Shown here: piece after piece, positions 46,449 through 55,629 of the stretch | Numbering within the stretch: position 1 is the stretch's first letter | Layout of the letters: the number at the start of each line of letters is the position of its first letter | Source of the DNA: Acidianus hospitalis | GTDB taxonomy: Archaea; Thermoproteota; Thermoprotei_A; Sulfolobales; Sulfolobaceae | Length of the DNA: 64,000 nucleotides | Direction: 5' to 3' | Assembly (NCBI GenBank): GCA_046533895.1 | Contig: JAWDOK010000003.1 | Coordinates: forward strand, 124,001 to 188,000 | Position numbers and translations under genes: made by a program | The notes under the pieces: generated by a model | What the model was told of the DNA's origin: nothing | What the model saw: only the letters and a program-made list of their open reading frames with translations | The model's database searches: none

Positions 46449-47144
46449 ATGAAGACGCTTGTTATTAAGCTTACAGATGAAGAGTATAAACAATTGGAAG
46501 AAGAGGCTAGTAAACAAGGCTTTGCTATACTTAGTTATTACGTTAAGTATAAGTTACTATCATCGCCTTCAAATGATGGAATAAATACTTCTACTACAAT
46601 GACAAGTAGTAATATTGCTCCACAAATTATAGATGAGATTACAAAGAAGCTAGAAAGAAAAATTCAAGATATGGTTAATCCATTTACAGCTGAAGTAGAG
46701 AACTTAAAACAAAAAATAGCTGATTTGAGTGAAAAAATTGATGAATTAGAAAGCAAGAAAAGCGAAGAGTCAGAAGCTAAATACGAAAAACAACGTCAAT
46801 ATTCTCAACCAAGTGGTGAAAAGAAGAAAACTGTCATGGATATTCTTAAGTCACAAGGTGCAATATATGAGAGCGAGGTAAAGCTTAAGAATCCTGACTT
46901 ATTCTTTGAAAAAATTGAAAAGCAAGGTGGGAAAGTTCTATATACTGATAAAGAAAGAATAGCCGTAGATGTCGATTTCTTTAATAATTTCGTAAAGAAA
47001 CTTTCAGATATTCACACTTCAGATGATGTAGAGGCACAAAAGTACCTCACTAAGCAAGAACATAAATTATTCCAAAAATTGAGACAATTAGGAATAATAT
47101 ACTTCGATAATAATACTAAGGCATGGAAGTTATCTGGAATTTAA
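46449..47144 (+). CDS. RHH-coiled-coil-wHTH protein
   Basis: 231 residues. The N-terminal 40 residues fit a ribbon-helix-helix (VIKLTDEEYKQLEEEASKQG). A Ser/Thr-rich linker and a coiled coil follow (about 58-105). The C-terminal half (125-231) has a helical, winged-helix-like pattern ending in KLFQKLRQLGIIYFD. Two DNA-binding modules joined by a coiled coil suggest a chromatin or regulatory protein. I do not recognise a named family. Its end overlaps dcd by 29 bases. Confidence 0.62.
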   Translation: MKTLVIKLTDEEYKQLEEEASKQGFAILSYYVKYKLLSSPSNDGINTSTTMTSSNIAPQIIDEITKKLERKIQDMVNPFTAEVENLKQKIADLSEKIDELESKKSEESEAKYEKQRQYSQPSGEKKKTVMDILKSQGAIYESEVKLKNPDLFFEKIEKQGGKVLYTDKERIAVDVDFFNNFVKKLSDIHTSDDVEAQKYLTKQEHKLFQKLRQLGIIYFDNNTKAWKLSGI

Positions 47145-47652
47145 ATTTTGGTAAAGTTACGCCTTGTTGTCCTTGGTATTTGCCATGGTAGGGGTTCTCA
47201 ACTGGTGTTAATGTCCTGGCGAAAATAAGGTGAAGGAATCTAGTCCCCCTCTTTATCTTTACTGGAAAGGCTGAACCTAGTACTTCTATTGTGAGCTGAC
47301 CTTCAAAGCCTGCATCTACTATTGTAGGTGGTACAAAAAGACCTAGCCTGGCAAAAGATGACCTCAAGTTGACAAAGGCCATTACGTCGTTCGGCAGTTT
47401 AACGTATTCCTCAGTAACTAGCAGTACGTGTTCGTTAGGGTAAATGATGAATTCATCGCCTTTCTCTATCTCATAAAATGAACGCGGATCTTTTCCATCT
47501 TCATATATTTCGTCAGTCTTCTTAAAGCGGGCTATCTCTCCGCCCACTCTTAAATCAACACCGTTCTCTCTTATAGTATCTTGAGTAAGAGGAGAAATTA
47601 CTATCCAACCCTTTTCTAGGTAGTATTTTAAATCTCTATCTCCAAGAATCAT
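47116..47652 (-). CDS. dcd: dCTP deaminase
   Basis: 178 residues. The trimeric dCTP deaminase/dUTPase fold is marked by RENGVDLRVGGE, NLRSSFARLGLF (Ser-Arg-Ser/Ala-Arg active site) and VDAGFEGQLTIEV with the catalytic Glu. It supplies dUMP/dTTP precursors and limits dCTP. It is convergent with the RHH gene and lies downstream of a possible C/D sRNA on the same strand. Confidence 0.92.
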   Translation of the reverse strand: MILGDRDLKYYLEKGWIVISPLTQDTIRENGVDLRVGGEIARFKKTDEIYEDGKDPRSFYEIEKGDEFIIYPNEHVLLVTEEYVKLPNDVMAFVNLRSSFARLGLFVPPTIVDAGFEGQLTIEVLGSAFPVKIKRGTRFLHLIFARTLTPVENPYHGKYQGQQGVTLPKFKFQITSMP

Positions 47653-47702
47653 AAATATCTACTATTTTTCCTCTTGCAAGAATATATTTTATAAGGGAAA
47701 TG

Positions 47703-47758
47703 GCTTCAGAGTAACTCTGATACTTCATCCTTCCGGCTTGCCGGTTTTCATCATCAAA
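47703..47758 (-). ncRNA. Candidate C/D box guide RNA
   Basis: On the minus strand a C box TGATGA (about 47748-47756) is followed about 40 bases later by a D box CTGA (47706-47709). An internal GGATGAAG could be a C' box. The total length, about 55 nt, is right for archaeal C/D sRNAs, which bind L7Ae at the K-turns. An A/T box (ATAAATAAAAG) lies about 25 bases upstream. The D' box is not a clean CTGA, and internal palindromes (CCGGCTTGCCGG) are unusual, so this stays a candidate. Confidence 0.42.
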
Positions 47759-47788
47759 TATATTATATCGTAATTCAAACTTTTATTT

Positions 47789-49591
47789 ATGGAGTTTAAA
47801 ATTATAGCTGAATACTTTGATAGACTAGAAAAGATCTCTTCTAGGCTTCAACTTACATCATTACTTGCGGATCTTTTTAAGAAAACTGATAAAAATGTTA
47901 TTGATAAAGTTGTATATTTAATTCAAGGTAAACTATGGCCAGACTTCTTAGGAATGCCAGAATTAGGAATAGGTGAAAAATTCCTCATAAGAGCATTATC
48001 AATAGCTACGAGTGTAAGCGATGATGAAATAGAAAAAATGTATAAATCGGTAGGAGATCTAGGACAAGTAGCTTTTGATATAAAACAAAAACAACAATCT
48101 GCAAGCATTTTAGCGTTTTTAGGAGCACAAAAGGCTTCAAAACCACTGACTGTAGAAAAAGTTTATGATGACTTAACAAAAGTTGCTACAAGCACTGGAG
48201 AAGGTAGTAGAGATATTAAAATCAGATTATTAGCAGGATTACTTAAGGATGCTTCTCCACTTGAAGCTAAATATTTAGTTAGATTTGTTGACGGTAGGTT
48301 AAGAGTCGGAATAGGAGACGCTACAATATTAGACGCACTAGCAATAACTTTTGGTGGCGGGCAGAACTTTAGGCCTATAGTCGAAAGAGCATACAATTTA
48401 AGGGCTGATTTAGGTAATATTGCAAAAATATTAGCAAACGGTGGAATTGAGCAACTGAAGAACATTAAACCTCAACCAGGGATTCCAATAAGGCCAATGC
48501 TAGCCGAAAGATTATCAGACCCTGCAGAGATGTTAAGTAAAGTAGGCAATCTTGCATTGGTTGATTACAAGTATGATGGAGAGAGAGGACAAATTCATAA
48601 AGCAGGAGATAAAATTTTCATATTCTCTAGAAGATTAGAAAATATAACAAATCAATATCCTGACGTAGCAGAGTATATTTCAAAATACGTTAAAGGCAAT
48701 GAGTTCATAGTTGAAGGAGAAATAATACCAGTAGACCCGGAAACTGGCGAAATGAGACCTTTCCAAGAATTGATGCACAGGAAAAGGAAGTCTGACATTC
48801 ACGAGGCCATAAAAGAGTACCCAGTTAACGTATTCTTGTTTGATTTAATGTACTATGAAGGAGAAGATTATACAGTAAAGCCGTTATCAGAAAGACGTAA
48901 GAAGTTAGAATCAATTGTTGAAGATAACGATTATGTGCATATAGCTACTCATATCATAACTGATAATGTAGAAAAACTAAAGGAATTCTTCTATCAAGCA
49001 ATCTCTGAAGGCGCAGAGGGCGTGATGGTAAAATCTCTGGCACCAGACGCAATATATCAAGCAGGATCAAGAGGCTGGCTTTGGATAAAGTTTAAGAGAG
49101 ATTACCAGAGCGAAATGGCAGATACTGTAGACCTGGTAATGGTAGGAGCTTTCCACGGTAAAGGAAGGAAAGGAGGCAAGTATAGTTCCTTCTTAATGGC
49201 TGCATATAACCCAGACAAGGACGTTTTCGAGACTGTATGTAAGGTTGCTTCTGGTTTTACTGACGCAGAGCTTGACGATTTACAGAAGAAAATTGCAGAG
49301 TTAAAAAGAGATTCCCCTCACCCAAGAGTTGTTTCAACTATGGTTCCGGACGTTTGGTTGACTCCGGCTCTTGTTGCTGAGATAATTGGGGCTGAAATAA
49401 CTATATCTCCTTTACATACGTGCTGTAAAGATCAGTATGCAGAAGGTGGTTTATCAATAAGATTTCCAAGATTTATAAGGTGGAGGCCAGATAAGAGCCC
49501 AGAAGACGCAACTACTAATCGTGAAATTCTTGAGATGTATAAGAGCCAATTAAAGAAGATCGAAGAAAAGCCGTCAGATCAAAATGTATAA
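47789..49591 (+). CDS. lig: ATP-dependent DNA ligase
   Basis: 600 residues. The adenylation motif I is YKYDGERGQIH with Lys261. Motif III is FLFDLMYYEG, motif IV is EGVMVKSL, and motif V is WLWIKFKRDY. The N-terminal about 230 residues are the archaeal DNA-binding domain. It seals Okazaki fragments after FEN-1. Leaderless: ATTATATCG lies about 25 bases before the ATG. Confidence 0.95.
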   Translation: MEFKIIAEYFDRLEKISSRLQLTSLLADLFKKTDKNVIDKVVYLIQGKLWPDFLGMPELGIGEKFLIRALSIATSVSDDEIEKMYKSVGDLGQVAFDIKQKQQSASILAFLGAQKASKPLTVEKVYDDLTKVATSTGEGSRDIKIRLLAGLLKDASPLEAKYLVRFVDGRLRVGIGDATILDALAITFGGGQNFRPIVERAYNLRADLGNIAKILANGGIEQLKNIKPQPGIPIRPMLAERLSDPAEMLSKVGNLALVDYKYDGERGQIHKAGDKIFIFSRRLENITNQYPDVAEYISKYVKGNEFIVEGEIIPVDPETGEMRPFQELMHRKRKSDIHEAIKEYPVNVFLFDLMYYEGEDYTVKPLSERRKKLESIVEDNDYVHIATHIITDNVEKLKEFFYQAISEGAEGVMVKSLAPDAIYQAGSRGWLWIKFKRDYQSEMADTVDLVMVGAFHGKGRKGGKYSSFLMAAYNPDKDVFETVCKVASGFTDAELDDLQKKIAELKRDSPHPRVVSTMVPDVWLTPALVAEIIGAEITISPLHTCCKDQYAEGGLSIRFPRFIRWRPDKSPEDATTNREILEMYKSQLKKIEEKPSDQNV

Positions 49592-49622
49592 GTTTTTATA
49601 AAATAACTCATAGTTATGTTTT

Positions 49623-50612
49623 GTGTTCTTCGATATTAAGAAGTCTGGTGCAATACTTTTAGGTAATAACTTTACAGTAGATGGGCATTATGAGCGAAAT
49701 TTTAGAGTTGTAACTCATTTTCATGCTGACCATATTTTGCAATTAAATAAGAGTATATCAACTTGCATTGGGATTATATCAACTCCTCCAACTCTTGAAG
49801 TTCTTTCAGTTTTAGGATATGAGATACCTAAGAAAAAGGCAATGGGAATAAGTTATGGTGTAAAAATTGCAATAGAAGATGAGAAAATAGAACTAGTTCA
49901 AGCAGATCATGTATTTGGAGCTGCTCAAGTAGTTGTAACAAATTCCAATGGTGAAAGTGTAGGTTATACTGGAGATTTTAAGAACCCAGGTAAAGGTACT
50001 CCTATTCTTAATACTGACGTATTAATTGTTGATACTACCTATGGAAAACCGGGATTTAGAAGAAAATTTAGAGATGAAGTTGAAATCTTATTTTCAGATT
50101 ACGTAAATGATTCGTTAATTTATGGACCAGTAAGAGTTTATGCTTACTATGGAAAAATTCAAGAGGCTATGAAAATACTGAGGAGAAATGGAATTTCAGC
50201 CCCTTTTATAGTAGATGGTAAAATAAAAGAAGTTACAGATATTGCAATAAAGTATGGCCTAGAAATAAAAGACGTTTTCTCAGCTAAAAGTCCTGAAGCT
50301 AAGGATATAATAAAAGATGGTTGGTACGTTGAATTTAAACATTTTCATGAGTTCAAAAATAGGGACTCTAAATTTACAAATTTTGCATTATCGGGATGGG
50401 AATTCTCTAGTCCAATAAGAGATGTGGATAATAAATCTAAAATAGTTGCGCTCAGTGATCATGCAGATTTTGATGAGCTAGTTTATTATGTAGATTCTTC
50501 CTCTGCCTCTTTAATAGTAACTGATGGAGGAAGAAAAGGTTACTATAAGGAATTTGCAGAATATGTTAATAGATACTTAAATAAGAAGGCTATTAGCTTG
50601 CCTAAAGATTAA
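49623..50612 (+). CDS. MBL-fold (COG1236-type) exonuclease-like protein
   Basis: 329 residues, GTG start. The metal site is VTHFHADHILQLN (HxHxDH), with GDFKNPG and DTTYGKPGFR following and a late ALSDHADFDEL giving further ligands. These match the beta-CASP/Ysh1 group acting on nucleic acids. In bacteria a related exonuclease is encoded beside an ATP-dependent ligase. Here it follows lig by 31 bases, so a DNA-repair role is a reasonable inference. It overlaps the next convergent gene by 4 bases. Confidence 0.78.
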   Translation: MFFDIKKSGAILLGNNFTVDGHYERNFRVVTHFHADHILQLNKSISTCIGIISTPPTLEVLSVLGYEIPKKKAMGISYGVKIAIEDEKIELVQADHVFGAAQVVVTNSNGESVGYTGDFKNPGKGTPILNTDVLIVDTTYGKPGFRRKFRDEVEILFSDYVNDSLIYGPVRVYAYYGKIQEAMKILRRNGISAPFIVDGKIKEVTDIAIKYGLEIKDVFSAKSPEAKDIIKDGWYVEFKHFHEFKNRDSKFTNFALSGWEFSSPIRDVDNKSKIVALSDHADFDELVYYVDSSSASLIVTDGGRKGYYKEFAEYVNRYLNKKAISLPKD

Positions 50613-51712
50613 ATAACCATCTTTTCCTCAATTAGCTTTTCTTCCTTAAATCTATCAGGAGAGAATATCTGTATAAATCTATTTTTCTTATTATCAGCTA
50701 TTAAATCTGCCATTATTTTCCCAGCATAAGGCGCAAACATCATTCCGTGACCACTATATCCTGCATCAATAAATAATCCTTCTGGCCAATCATTTCCATA
50801 ACCCATTACATGAGAATGGTCCGGAGTCATTTCATAATATCCAGACCATCCTCTTAGAATTCCTATACCTTCTATTCCCTTAACAACTTCTCTTAGTCTC
50901 TTTAAGTACTCTATTGAATCTAAGAATGATATTGAAAATTCCTTAAACCCAATATCTTCCTTCTCTATACCTCCTATTATTTCGCCTTTTAATGTATGAG
51001 AGAAGTAAATTTCCCGCTTGAAGTCTATAACCAGTGGTTTAATTTCAAATTTTACATCTTCAGTTATAAATATTTCCTTTCTATCCGGATATATAGGCAA
51101 GTTTATGTTAGCAGTCTTTAGTAATTCCCCAGACCAGGCTCCTGCAGTAACTATTACCTCATTATCTTTTATCTCCTCTCCACTTTCTAGTTTAATTCCT
51201 GTAATTTTCCCATTATTGTGCAGAATTTTTGATACTTTTGCATATTTTATATCTACTTTATCCTTAATCTCTTCATAGTAACTATAAAGTATATAATCGT
51301 GATGAAATGCTCCATCTTGAGGAGCAAAATAGCAAGTTCTGTTCACCTTAAGAAACTCAAACTCTCTGCACTCTAGAAATTTTCCGCCAATAGAATAAGA
51401 AGACCATAAAGAATGTAATTTTTTAAAACTCTCTATTAGATTTTCATCATGTAATAACCATAAATATCCTGTTTTATATATTAAAGGATTATATTTTAAT
51501 TCTTTCTTTTGAGATATTAAATATTTTATCCCTTCTAATGCAAACTCTATATTTTCTTTGCTATAGAAATGATACCTGAATCTACTAGCGTTCCTACTAC
51601 TGGAACCATAACCTATCCTACTCTGTTCAACAAGAATTATACCCTTAACTCCTTTTTTAACTAAATGATAAGCTAAACTTAGCCCATGACCTCCTGCTCC
51701 TATTATTATCAT
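50609..51712 (-). CDS. DAO-fold FAD oxidoreductase (sarcosine-oxidase beta-like)
   Basis: 367 residues. The FAD Rossmann motif is IIGAGGHGLSLAYHL (GxGxxG, residues 4-9), with SSSRNASRFRYHFYS following. The C-terminus has DAGYSGHGMMFAPYAGK, typical of the DAO family (glycine/sarcosine/D-amino-acid/opine oxidases). It is placed last in an array with a second flavoprotein (51714) 1 base upstream. The pair looks like the beta and alpha subunits of a dye-linked amine or imino-acid dehydrogenase. Substrate unknown. Confidence 0.82.
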   Translation of the reverse strand: MIIIGAGGHGLSLAYHLVKKGVKGIILVEQSRIGYGSSSRNASRFRYHFYSKENIEFALEGIKYLISQKKELKYNPLIYKTGYLWLLHDENLIESFKKLHSLWSSYSIGGKFLECREFEFLKVNRTCYFAPQDGAFHHDYILYSYYEEIKDKVDIKYAKVSKILHNNGKITGIKLESGEEIKDNEVIVTAGAWSGELLKTANINLPIYPDRKEIFITEDVKFEIKPLVIDFKREIYFSHTLKGEIIGGIEKEDIGFKEFSISFLDSIEYLKRLREVVKGIEGIGILRGWSGYYEMTPDHSHVMGYGNDWPEGLFIDAGYSGHGMMFAPYAGKIMADLIADNKKNRFIQIFSPDRFKEEKLIEEKMVI

Positions 51713-51713
51713 T

Positions 51714-53114
51714 TTACCACATTGAATATAAGGGAGATCTGAAAGTTATCAGCTTATTGCTATTTAAATAATCTCCAACTAGGAAGCTACATATTTTTCC
51801 TTGACAATACCCTGTAGAAATTCCTAGAGTTCTTTTAATCTCCTCAACAGTTCTATAACCTTTCTTATACTGCTCCTCTACATCTTTCAGTTTAATGTCC
51901 TCACATTCGCAAACGTAACCGTTACCAAAGAAATAAGGCGAAATACTACTGCTTTCTTCTTCTCCCTCACTATAATAATGATAAAGATAGGTCTCCTTTA
52001 GTTCAGTGTAAAATTCGTCTATAGCTTCGTTAAATATTATTTTCCCACTTAAGAATGAAAGCTCGTAATTACAAATCCCTCTCATCCCGCCCGTCACATA
52101 GTAATTATCGTTAACTTTTCCATTTAAATTATGTAATGGAAGATAAATGTGAAGTTTATAGTAATAATTGTATTCAATTCCTAGATTATTAGCTATTTCA
52201 ATTCTTGGTTGTCTAACTATAGCAAAAACTATAGCATCTACAATTTCCTTTCCATAATCATGATAAAGCACAATTTTCTTTCCTTTTCTTGAAGCCTTGA
52301 GTTCCCTTACTTTTAAAATGTCTATTCCTTCATTTTCCGCCAATTCAAGATATTTTTTGGAGAAATTTTCTGTACCTTTTTTCAGGATTATCTTTGACTT
52401 GGAAATTAATGCAGTTCTTATGGCATCATCAGTAGAGCCTATAACTACTACATTTTTAAATAAATTCAAGAATTTCAGATACATCCTGCGTGATATTATC
52501 CCAGGTAAATCGTTGCCAGGAAATACTGGAGGTAAGAATCTTGAACCGGAGGCTAAGATAACCTTAGCAGGTTTTCTTATTACTAGATATTTATCTTTTA
52601 GCCTAAAAACTAGCCCTTCATTAAACCTTCCAATAAACCTACCATCAACTATTTTGTTTGAGTTATTTTTAATTATTGATTTAATTTTATCTTTTAAACT
52701 ACAGTCTTTACATAAAGGATCTAAAAATATTTCGTCGTCAAAATTTGGAGAAATTAAAATGCAATTTTTACAATTTTCTAAAGCAGAAAATCCACTGATT
52801 CCCCCACCTATTATTATTTCGTCAATTTTCTCGTTTGACTCAACCTTTATTTCACGGCTCTCATTGTAGTACTCAGGCAGATTTAGAAATCTGGGAATAT
52901 TATTTAGTATAAATTGACTTCTAAGAAACTTACTGTGTATTATAGAAGAATTGAAATTTATTGAAAAATGATTACCATAATGAAAATACTTTTCAAAATT
53001 CTCACATACCTTAATTCTTTTGCCATCTTCTATCACTTCAGTATAAGGCAAGCCTTCCTCGCAATCTTTGGGAAATCTATATCTCTTGTGCTTCTTACTT
53101 TTGATGTATTTCAT
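51714..53114 (-). CDS. FAD/NAD oxidoreductase with BFD-like [2Fe-2S] domain (SoxA/HcnB/OoxA-like)
   Basis: 466 residues. An N-terminal segment (1-85) of sarcosine-oxidase-alpha type precedes IIIGGGISGFSAL (FAD) and ILASGSRFLPPVFPG. A second nucleotide site VVVIGSTDDAIRTA is modified from GxGxxG. The C-terminal Fer2_BFD-like domain shows CECEDIKLKDV and GISTGYCQGKIC, four cysteines for a [2Fe-2S] cluster. It would accept electrons from the DAO-fold subunit. It overlaps the phosphodiesterase gene by 4 bases. Confidence 0.75.
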   Translation of the reverse strand: MKYIKSKKHKRYRFPKDCEEGLPYTEVIEDGKRIKVCENFEKYFHYGNHFSINFNSSIIHSKFLRSQFILNNIPRFLNLPEYYNESREIKVESNEKIDEIIIGGGISGFSALENCKNCILISPNFDDEIFLDPLCKDCSLKDKIKSIIKNNSNKIVDGRFIGRFNEGLVFRLKDKYLVIRKPAKVILASGSRFLPPVFPGNDLPGIISRRMYLKFLNLFKNVVVIGSTDDAIRTALISKSKIILKKGTENFSKKYLELAENEGIDILKVRELKASRKGKKIVLYHDYGKEIVDAIVFAIVRQPRIEIANNLGIEYNYYYKLHIYLPLHNLNGKVNDNYYVTGGMRGICNYELSFLSGKIIFNEAIDEFYTELKETYLYHYYSEGEEESSSISPYFFGNGYVCECEDIKLKDVEEQYKKGYRTVEEIKRTLGISTGYCQGKICSFLVGDYLNSNKLITFRSPLYSMW

Positions 53115-54706
53115 AATCTTAATGCCTCTACTAATGCTCTTCCATCAGATTTTTTATTTTGCACGTTAAATAACTTTAATATTGTTGGTGCAATATCTAT
53201 AATTCTAACTTCCATTCTTTCGTGAGTTTTCTTTATCTTATCTCCATAAGCAAAAAATACTCCATACATATCTTCTTTTCTAAAATAACCATGATCTCCA
53301 GTTGAGGTTTTATACGGTATTACTTGCTTAATTATCTCATCGTCATTACTTTCAACATCACTACTCATTCCGTATAAATATCTTGGTGTTATTTCTATAT
53401 CTCCTTCTCTATCTCCTGCAGGACTCTCTTTTTCATAGATTCTTGTAAAAACTTTTTCTCCATCATCTACTATATTTTCCAGATTTCTAACAATATATTT
53501 AACAAGCTTCGGAAATTCCTCTTTACTTACTATTCCATTTTCTTCTCTGTCTTTTAGATTTATCCTTATTATCCCCCCACCTCCATAGAATGCTTTAGTT
53601 CTTCTCCAATCAATTTTTCCATCTTCAATTTTTAACACATTTATTTTTTCTAATATCTTATTAATATATATCTTCTTCCTAATCTTAGATATGCCATGAT
53701 CAGAACATATGAAAATTGAATCTGCATATCTTGAGTTTAATTCAACAAACTTATCTGCCAATTTATATGCGTTAAATATAACATCTAAAGCTCTAGAATC
53801 ATCTATACCATATAGTAAATGCTGCAGATTATCTATAGTTGGTAAGTACGTAATTGCAAAATCCCAGCTAATTTTTGTTAAAAGATATTCAGTATATTTA
53901 TAAAAGAAATTATATGATAATTCTACGGTTTTCATATATTCGTCAAAAGAAATCAGACCTTTATTTAATGATTTATAATCTCCATCCAAAATTATTCCTT
54001 CTTTCAAAGCAACGTTTTTCCAAACTTCATCCAAAAGAGTTTTATTATTACTCCAATCAGTAAAAAATGATGGAGGAGTTAGATAAATATCTTTCTCCCT
54101 AGCATGTAAAAAAGCTGTACCATTAACCTCCTTCCCTCCACATTTAGCATTAAATTCTATTGGGTTACTCCACTCTCCTTGAGCTAATTTTACTTCCCTA
54201 CCATCTGGTAAGGTTATATAAAATGTGCTGTTATCAATTTTTACATTCCACTTATTACCTAATATTTTATTTTCTCCTTCTTTAAGCATATAGCCCTTAG
54301 TGCATTTTTTAATTTTAGATTTGTAAGGATCAAATAATATTACATTATCAAGTTTCCACTTATCTGGTAAAGCTTGAGGAGCAGATGTCACAAGGACTTT
54401 GTAACCTTTTTTTCCTAAAATACTCCATATAGGTTCTGCAGTTAATGAAGAACTGTTATAGGCAGTTAATGGATATGAAAGTTTTCTTCCTTTAACAAAA
54501 ATTTTTGGTGAAACAATTCCGTGGTTTTTAGGTTGCAATCCTGTAAAGAGTGAAGCTAAAGCTATTGGAGTTATTGCAGGATATACACTTTCTAATCTGC
54601 CATAAACTCCTTCCTGTGAAAATTTGTATAAAGTATTAAGGTGATAAAGAAAATTATCAACTAAATGAAATGCCATTCCATCTATTACTGCTAGTATTAC
54701 CTTCAA
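53111..54706 (-). CDS. Type I phosphodiesterase/nucleotide pyrophosphatase
   Basis: 531 residues, alkaline-phosphatase superfamily. Asp9 in AVIDGMAFH and Thr46 in PAITPIALASLF (nucleophile) sit at the N-terminus. LPTIDNLQH, FICSDHGISKI and STGDHGYFRK supply the two-metal ligands. No signal peptide is seen, so a cytosolic substrate is suggested. Encoded 10 bases after the 84-residue gene of the tetrapyrrole array and upstream of the flavoprotein pair. How it relates to either is unclear. Confidence 0.8.
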   Translation of the reverse strand: MKVILAVIDGMAFHLVDNFLYHLNTLYKFSQEGVYGRLESVYPAITPIALASLFTGLQPKNHGIVSPKIFVKGRKLSYPLTAYNSSSLTAEPIWSILGKKGYKVLVTSAPQALPDKWKLDNVILFDPYKSKIKKCTKGYMLKEGENKILGNKWNVKIDNSTFYITLPDGREVKLAQGEWSNPIEFNAKCGGKEVNGTAFLHAREKDIYLTPPSFFTDWSNNKTLLDEVWKNVALKEGIILDGDYKSLNKGLISFDEYMKTVELSYNFFYKYTEYLLTKISWDFAITYLPTIDNLQHLLYGIDDSRALDVIFNAYKLADKFVELNSRYADSIFICSDHGISKIRKKIYINKILEKINVLKIEDGKIDWRRTKAFYGGGGIIRINLKDREENGIVSKEEFPKLVKYIVRNLENIVDDGEKVFTRIYEKESPAGDREGDIEITPRYLYGMSSDVESNDDEIIKQVIPYKTSTGDHGYFRKEDMYGVFFAYGDKIKKTHERMEVRIIDIAPTILKLFNVQNKKSDGRALVEALRL

Positions 54707-54715
54707 TTGCTCACC

Positions 54716-54970
54716 TTATTCTCTTAATTTCTTTTCAAGCTCTTCCCTTAACTTTAACGTTTGGATCATGTTAATATGTTGCCTATAAATTTTACCTTTA
54801 GTATCAAAGCTGAGTGCAAATTCATATACTCCTTTATCGTCCTTAAATTGTCCAAAAACGTCGTATCTATTTTTATATTGTTGAAGAAATTTGATATCCA
54901 AAGAATCGTCAACTATATTCGGATCCATTTTTTTCAAAATTTTTAGTAATTCATCCCTTATATCATTCAT
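54716..54970 (-). CDS. Small unknown protein in the tetrapyrrole array
   Basis: 84 residues. A helix (1-20), a beta-rich centre (RYDVFGQFKDDKGVYEFAL) and a C-terminal charged helix give a compact alpha/beta fold. No family is recognised. Its ATG overlaps the hemD stop (ATGA), so translation is coupled to uroporphyrinogen III synthase, and an accessory role in that pathway is possible. Confidence 0.62.
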   Translation of the reverse strand: MNDIRDELLKILKKMDPNIVDDSLDIKFLQQYKNRYDVFGQFKDDKGVYEFALSFDTKGKIYRQHINMIQTLKLREELEKKLRE

Positions 54971-55629
54971 TGAAACTTCACTTCCCTTTTGATTAAGTCA
55001 ATTACGCCTTCTATATCATATATTTTACTTTGAAAAATTTTTAGGTCTGGTCTTAGAGACAAAATAGTCTTAGTAGTCATAGGGCCTATACTAACTATTT
55101 TATAGCAATTCTTAAGAGAACTCGCTACAGCCTTTGCTATTTCAGAGCTAGTCAGTACTACCACGTCGATCTTACAATTTTCCAGATAATCTTTACTTTT
55201 TTCTAGTTCTTCCTTATTGATAATAGTATCATAATCATAAATTTCGTGATATTCAATATTCTGAAGCGAATTCTTTAGATCATTAGAAGCCTTCTTACTT
55301 CTTATAGCAGTTAATGATTTTATTCCTTTACTTTTAATGAACTCCGCTAAGTCTAGACTATCATAATTTGGAGGATAAAGAGAATTAATCCCATGAGCCA
55401 TCAGCTCTTTCGCAGTACTTTTACCTATAGAGAAGATTTGTTTTCCTTTTATTTTATCAAAATCATGAAAGCACTTTACTGCATTAGAACTTGTAAAAGC
55501 ATAAGCTTCTGTTAAAGGCAAAGAGGGGTAATCAATACAAATAGGACTAAAGATTGGTATATTTATAACTTCCGCAAAATCAACTTTAGGTATATTGCTA
55601 CCTTCTGGCCTAAGGAATAAGATTCTCAT
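54967..55629 (-). CDS. hemD: Uroporphyrinogen-III synthase
   Basis: 220 residues with the two-lobed pattern of HemD: AYAFTSSNAVKCF near 45, FSIGKSTAKEL near 87 and VVLTSSEIAKAVA near 155, followed by VSIGPMTTKTI. Sequence conservation in HemD is always low, and the hem array decides the call. It cyclises hydroxymethylbilane with inversion of ring D. It overlaps hemC by 20 bases. Confidence 0.85.
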   Translation of the reverse strand: MRILFLRPEGSNIPKVDFAEVINIPIFSPICIDYPSLPLTEAYAFTSSNAVKCFHDFDKIKGKQIFSIGKSTAKELMAHGINSLYPPNYDSLDLAEFIKSKGIKSLTAIRSKKASNDLKNSLQNIEYHEIYDYDTIINKEELEKSKDYLENCKIDVVVLTSSEIAKAVASSLKNCYKIVSIGPMTTKTILSLRPDLKIFQSKIYDIEGVIDLIKREVKFQ

